Assembly (NCBI GenBank): GCA_030019475.1
Contig: JASEER010000001.1
Location: 3,606 to 67,605 of the forward strand
DNA length: 64,000 bases
From: Thermoanaerobacterales bacterium
GTDB lineage: Bacteria > Bacillota > Desulfotomaculia > Desulfotomaculales > JASEER01
Reading direction: 5' to 3'
Under the pieces are notes generated by a model. It made no database searches, was not told where the DNA came from, and saw only the letters and a list, made by a program, of their open reading frames with translations. The translations under genes and the position numbers were made by a program. The first letter of the stretch is position 1. Each line of letters begins with the position of its first letter. Below, in pieces: positions 60,702-64,000 of this stretch.

Positions 60702-60806
60702 CTAGATTTTACGGCGGAGGCGGTAAACGGCGCGGGCCAGAAACACGACCAGACCGGTACCGGCGGCAAAGATGAGAAACATGGCGATGGCTCCGAAGTC
60801 AATCAT
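60702..60806 (-). CDS. Tiny membrane protein, 34 residues
   Basis: From ATG 60806, after AAAGGGGGTC, the product is MIDFGAIAMFLIFAAGTGLV then VFLARAVYRLRRKI. It is one hydrophobic helix with an Arg/Lys-rich end that should face the cytoplasm. No family is recognised. It lies between the dehydrogenase operon and a second tiny gene. Confidence 0.6.
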   Translation of the reverse strand: MIDFGAIAMFLIFAAGTGLVVFLARAVYRLRRKI

Positions 60807-60863
60807 GGGCGTGTTGACCCCCTTTCCCCCAAAAGCTTCCCCGGGGCGGCGGGCCTTATGCGT

Positions 60864-60893
60864 AAAAAGACCGGCTTTTGTATGCCGGTCTTT
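60864..60893 (-). terminator. Terminator after the 35-residue gene
   Basis: AAAGACCGGC and GCCGGTCTTT pair around an eight-base loop. On the minus strand TTTTTACG follows. Confidence 0.75.
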
Positions 60894-60975
60894 CCCTGGG
60901 AGAGGTGCGTAATCCTACGCTATTCGGTTTTGCCACCATGATATGTCAGAGGCCGCCGGGATGTGCCTTCCCCAC

Positions 60976-61083
60976 TTACTCGCGGTCTTTCAGTGTGGGA
61001 CGGGCCATGCGTACGATATATAAATAGGCGGCCAGGCCGCCGACGACGATCGCCGCCAGGGCTACGAATCCTGCCGTGGTCAT
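60976..61083 (-). CDS. Tiny membrane protein, 35 residues
   Basis: From ATG 61083, after GGGGAGGTGC, the product is MTTAGFVALAAIVVGGLAAY then LYIVRMARPTLKDRE. One helix is followed by a charged tail. The strong ribosome site and downstream terminator support expression. No family is recognised. Confidence 0.65.
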   Translation of the reverse strand: MTTAGFVALAAIVVGGLAAYLYIVRMARPTLKDRE

Positions 61084-61158
61084 AGTGAGAGCACCTCCCC
61101 TCTTACGTTTCTTTTCCGCCGGGCCGGGCTTACGGCAGACATTTTCGCATGCGATGAT

Positions 61159-61854
61159 TTACGGTGCCGGCGGGAAAATGTCCCCGCTCTCGGATACCGT
61201 ATCGGGCGCCGGGGGCGGCGCCGTCCTCTGCTCCCGCAACCGGTTTTCCTCCTTCGCGGGCGGTCCCGGGGCGGGCTCCGCGGGAGCCCCGGGTTGCGGT
61301 GCGACCGGAAGCAGCAGAGAAGCAAGGCGCGGGTCGCGGGCCATGTCGCGTACCAGGTCACGCATCTCGGGCCGGGCCATCAGGTCGAGGGCTGACCGGC
61401 GGGCCTGCGGGTTGCCGAGGGTTTCGGCCAGAGCCTTCCGCATCCTGTCGTCGTCCAGCATGCGGATCATGGCCTCCCGCGCCTCCGGGAGACCGAGGAT
61501 GACTCCAAACGCTTCCTGCATCCGGACCGAACCCAGCCAGGAAGCGAAGGTGCGCTGCATGCGTTCGCTGGCGAAGATCTCGATCATCGGTCCCTGCACG
61601 CGTGGGGAACTCAGAATGTTGATCATCTCGCCCCGGTGACGGGGGTCGGTCAGGAAATCCTCCACCGCGCCCGCGGTCGGCGGCGGGAAGGCGGGACGCC
61701 GGGCGGCGTTGGGGCCGAAAACAAGGGTTCCCCAGACGCCGGCCGCGAGGGCCAGGATAGCCGTTCCCGTCAGTAACGCCCACCACCGGCGCGCCGGGTT
61801 TCCCGCCCGGTTACCCGTTCCCCCTCGAGGACCGTCCTGTTCCGTGCTGGGCAT
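61159..61854 (-). CDS. Membrane-anchored helical-repeat protein, GerD-like in style
   Basis: A 231-residue protein with a membrane helix at about 27-47 (LLTGTAILALAAGVWGTLVFG) and an extracytoplasmic part made of short helices with repeated M-x-x-(I/L)-x-x-x-P patterns (RHRGEMINILSSPRVQGPMI, RMRKALAETLGNPQARRSAL, MRDLVRDMARDPRLASLL). The C-terminus is Pro/Ala-rich. The helical-repeat style recalls the spore germination scaffold GerD, but there is no lipobox and similarity is weak. ATG after GGGAGGGAGGG. Confidence 0.6.
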   Translation of the reverse strand: MPSTEQDGPRGGTGNRAGNPARRWWALLTGTAILALAAGVWGTLVFGPNAARRPAFPPPTAGAVEDFLTDPRHRGEMINILSSPRVQGPMIEIFASERMQRTFASWLGSVRMQEAFGVILGLPEAREAMIRMLDDDRMRKALAETLGNPQARRSALDLMARPEMRDLVRDMARDPRLASLLLPVAPQPGAPAEPAPGPPAKEENRLREQRTAPPPAPDTVSESGDIFPPAP

Positions 61855-61887
61855 CGGGATTCCCTCCCTCCCCCCGTTTTTTTAGTT

Positions 61888-63285
61888 ATGCATCCTGAAT
61901 CACGGAGTTATCCGGGCGGCAGGAATCGAAGGAGCGTCTGGCAAAAAAAACAGACAAAACCCTGGGAGGTGTCGCTGCTGGGCCGTGCTAAGGCCTCGTA
62001 TCGGGGTATATGGTTAATCATGGCATTCTCCCTGGTCCTTCTGGCGGGGATTGTCCTTTTCCCGGTCGAGGAGGGTTCGCGTCCGTTAGAGCAAGGGCAG
62101 CTTGGCGGGAAGCAGATCCCCCTTGTGGTGCTGGGGGGCGGGGAGGGATCCCTGACCCAGTACGATGTACGGTCCGTCTGGCTTGGTGTGGGGCGTGGCG
62201 CGCCGCCCGGAGGGGATGAGACGGCGGAGATGCTGATCCTCGACGGGCGGGCCTTTCTGGCGGAACACGGGCGTAAGAGCCCCGCGCCCTCGCGGGCGCT
62301 GGTGGATGTGGAGCATGCCGTCGGCCTGGCGGACGCGGCCCGCCCGGCGGCCTTCCTGTCCCTTTCCCCGGGACGCCCGGTGACGTTGGCGGAGCTGAAC
62401 AACCAGATTATCAGCCGCCTGTCGGGCCCGGCCTTTGTCCTTGGGGTGGGCGAACTGGTCGACATCTCCTGGAGGGGGAAGGCCCGCGGGGTGCTGGCCG
62501 GGTACGTCGCACCGCCGGGCTCCCACCCTTTGGGCGGCGCCCGGGACGGCGCGGGGGAGGGGGAGATCCTCTGGCTGGAGACACCCGTACCCTTCCGGCC
62601 GGTGATGACTCCGCAGGAGACGGTGGCGGCGGCCCGCGACGGCTGCGCACGCACGTCTCCCGCGGCGCTCGGCCCCGGGGCGCGGTTCGTGTCCGCCGCC
62701 GTCTATGCCTGGCCGTCGCAAAAGACGAAGCCGGCGCAGGATATCGTGGATCCGCCGCTGGTCGACCTGAGCGTGTTCGCCCCGGACATCATGCAGGACG
62801 TCCGCTATGCCACGCCCTATAATTTCACCGGACAAACCATTTACCCGGCGGCCCGGTGTTACCTGGCACGACCGGTGGCGGAGCGGCTGTCGCGGGTCAA
62901 CCGGGCGTTGATGCGGCAGGGATACCGCCTTAAGGTCTTTGACGGCTACCGGCCCACCTCGGCCCACTGGCGGCTCTGGGAACTGGCCGAGAACAGGGAC
63001 TACCTGGCGAGCCCCTGGAGCGGGTCGCGGCACAGCCGCGGAGCCGCGGTTGATTTAACCCTGGTCACCCTGGACGGGCGCCCGTTGGAGATGCCCACCG
63101 AGTTTGACGCCTTTTCCGATAAGGCCCACCGGCAGGCGCCGATGCGGGAGACGGTCCGCCACAATCTGGAGATCCTGACGCGGGCGCTGGTCGCGGAGAA
63201 CTTCTATCCCCTGCCCAACGAGTGGTGGCATTTTGATTACCTGGGCTGGGCCGCTTTTCCCCTGCGTGACATCCCGCTCGATTAA
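61888..63285 (+). CDS. VanX-like D-Ala-D-Ala dipeptidase with long N-terminal region
   Basis: A 465-residue protein, more than twice the length of VanX. The C-terminal domain (about 285-465) has the zinc motifs SRHSRGAAVDLTLV (SxHxxGxAxD) and NEWWHFDYL (ExWH), and the family start DLSVFAPDIMQDVRYATPYNFTG. The N-terminal half has one membrane helix at about 40-60 and a domain of about 200 residues I do not recognise. The catalytic part should be outside the cell and may cleave D-Ala-containing peptides of cell-wall or spore-cortex precursors. The start is unclear. The ATG at 61888 has no ribosome site, and GTG at 61966 is possible. Confidence 0.88.
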   Translation: MHPESRSYPGGRNRRSVWQKKQTKPWEVSLLGRAKASYRGIWLIMAFSLVLLAGIVLFPVEEGSRPLEQGQLGGKQIPLVVLGGGEGSLTQYDVRSVWLGVGRGAPPGGDETAEMLILDGRAFLAEHGRKSPAPSRALVDVEHAVGLADAARPAAFLSLSPGRPVTLAELNNQIISRLSGPAFVLGVGELVDISWRGKARGVLAGYVAPPGSHPLGGARDGAGEGEILWLETPVPFRPVMTPQETVAAARDGCARTSPAALGPGARFVSAAVYAWPSQKTKPAQDIVDPPLVDLSVFAPDIMQDVRYATPYNFTGQTIYPAARCYLARPVAERLSRVNRALMRQGYRLKVFDGYRPTSAHWRLWELAENRDYLASPWSGSRHSRGAAVDLTLVTLDGRPLEMPTEFDAFSDKAHRQAPMRETVRHNLEILTRALVAENFYPLPNEWWHFDYLGWAAFPLRDIPLD

Positions 63286-63355
63286 ACCCCCCGGAGACCC
63301 GCGCTTGACTTGCGCCGCCGGTACATGGATACTGGGACGGGGAAGGGGATGAGGG

Positions 63356-63886
63356 ATGGGCGAGATCCTGCTGGGCTACCTTCTGATTTTCGGGGCACGG
63401 GTGGCCGACGTGTCTCTGGACGTTATCCGGATCCTGTTGCTGACCCGGGGGCGGCGGCTATGGGCCAGCCTCGTCGGATTCACCGAGGTGGGCATCTTTA
63501 TTATGGTCCTGAATTTTGTCCTCAGGGACGGACTGACCGATCCCGGCAAGATCATCGCCTATGCCGCGGGGTTTGCCACGGGGAACTATTTGGGCAGCCT
63601 GATCGAGGAGCGGCTGGCCATGGGTTACCTTTCCATCCAGGTTTTCCCGTCGGCCGGTATCGCGTCCACGGTCATCCAGTGCCTGCGGGACGCGGGCTTC
63701 GGGGTTACCGTCGTTACCGGCGAGGGGCGGAGCGGCCCGCGCCCGGTGCTGTTTGTCTTCATCAAGCGCCGGGACCTGCCCCGCGCGCTCGACATCCTGG
63801 AAAGCTGCGAACCGGACATTTTCTTTAACGTTTCGGATGCCCGCAGCATCCACGGCGGAGTCTTCCCGCAGAAGATGGCACGGTGA
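63356..63886 (+). CDS. UPF0316/DUF2179 membrane protein
   Basis: A 176-residue protein with three N-terminal helices (LLGYLLIFGARVADVSLDVIRILLLTRGRR; GFTEVGIFIMVLNFVL; IIAYAAGFATGNYLGSLIEERLAMGY) and a C-terminal soluble domain like DUF2179 (GFGVTVVTGEGRSGPRPVLFVFIKRRDLP). The layout matches the UPF0316 family (YebE-like). The domain is suspected to bind a small nucleotide or ligand but has no proven role. The ATG follows GGGGATGAGGG. Confidence 0.88.
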   Translation: MGEILLGYLLIFGARVADVSLDVIRILLLTRGRRLWASLVGFTEVGIFIMVLNFVLRDGLTDPGKIIAYAAGFATGNYLGSLIEERLAMGYLSIQVFPSAGIASTVIQCLRDAGFGVTVVTGEGRSGPRPVLFVFIKRRDLPRALDILESCEPDIFFNVSDARSIHGGVFPQKMAR

Positions 63887-63914
63887 AGTAGGTCGTCGGC
63901 CATGATACGGAGGT

Positions 63915-63932
63915 ATTCGCGGAGCGAATCCC
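63915..63932. repeat. Small palindrome related to the 52.57-kb element
   Basis: ATTCGC-gga-GCGAAT followed by CCCTTTT. The core AG(C/T)GAATCCCTT is shared with the palindrome at 52570-52590. It lies between convergent genes. Confidence 0.5.
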
Positions 63933-63948
63933 TTTTGGGGCCTCGCCT

Positions 63949-64000
63949 TTAGGCCTCTTCCCCCGAGGCGGCGGGGATGGTGAAGGAGAAGACCGACCCC
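63949..64000 (-). CDS. C-terminal tail of a histidine kinase (partial)
   Basis: Only the last 16 residues are visible: GSVFSFTIPAASGEEA and a TAA stop at 63949. The G-S-x-F-x-F-x-I-P ending is the usual last strand of a HATPase domain. The gene starts beyond the right edge, so identification is tentative. Confidence 0.5.
   Translation of the reverse strand, partial: GSVFSFTIPAASGEEA

Noticed and set aside
61888-63285. A vancomycin-resistance cluster
   Set aside because: Only a VanX-like domain is present. There is no VanH, VanA-type ligase or VanRS pair next to it.

Overview
The window looks like chromosome from a GC-rich, anaerobic, endospore-forming member of the Firmicutes (class Clostridia, Peptococcaceae/Moorella-like). 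Evidence for this includes a gerA-gerB-gerC germinant receptor operon, a SleB-type cortex hydrolase, a GerMN/Gmad2 lipoprotein-like factor and a SigI/RsgI pair. Anaerobic traits include several 2-hydroxyacyl-CoA dehydratase-type iron-sulfur proteins, a minimal SufCB, FdhD, a NuoE/NuoF pair and pyruvate phosphate dikinase. tRNA genes encode CCA, and strong GGAGG ribosome sites with frequent GTG/TTG starts fit the same group. The genus cannot be fixed from sequence alone.

Layout. 1-5 kb (mostly minus): a partial coiled-coil protein with a 63-base tandem repeat, tRNA-Ala, a cortex hydrolase, a nitroreductase, a low-complexity Gly/Asn/Tyr-rich protein and a lone peptide-type binding protein. 5-8.3 kb (plus): an endonuclease IV-like protein, then a compact polyamine operon (pyruvoyl arginine decarboxylase, spermidine synthase, agmatinase). 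8.3-15.1 kb: a three-tRNA cluster, an OmpR-type response regulator, two HgdB-like proteins, pstS-pstC-pstA behind an 11-base-phased Pho-box array, and tRNA-Cys. 15.1-19.2 kb: an odd degenerate repeat tract, a mini zinc ribbon, a copper-amine-oxidase-N domain protein, the c-di-AMP synthase cdaA and a double-cubane-type protein. 19.4-23.9 kb: sufC-sufB, fdhD, an IscR-like Rrf2 regulator and an AIR-synthase-like protein. 24-31.7 kb: ppdK, rsgI-sigI and a calcium-type P-ATPase.

31.7-36.2 kb: a PAS histidine kinase, then a c-di-AMP (ydaO-type) riboswitch in front of a polar amino-acid ABC transporter. 36.3-42.9 kb: a DUF4013 membrane protein, mscS-nuoE-nuoF, a DsrE/ArsR/CDF cluster and tRNA-Leu. 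43-54 kb (minus): PilZ, a CAP-CBS-DUF294 protein, a YkvI transporter, a MoaD-like protein, the gerABC operon with small membrane proteins, and KtrB. 55-57.6 kb: a tandem T-box leader (second copy truncated) controlling aroF and a PDT-ACT-chorismate mutase fusion. 57.7-64 kb: GerMN, a GntR regulator with an FMN-dependent hydroxyacid dehydrogenase and a clear operator, several tiny membrane proteins, a VanX-like dipeptidase with a long N-terminal extension, a UPF0316 protein and the tail of a histidine kinase.

How parts connect: c-di-AMP synthesis (cdaA), a c-di-AMP riboswitch, KtrB and MscS suggest an osmotic/potassium network. PhoB-type regulator, pst genes and Pho boxes suggest phosphate control. 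SufCB plus an IscR-like regulator suggests Fe-S homeostasis. The most unusual observations are the non-canonical ATA start implied for ppdK, the tandem T-box with a truncated second unit, the PDT-ACT-CM domain order, a phased 11-base degenerate repeat tract, and a set of 22-59 residue membrane proteins, most with strong ribosome sites.
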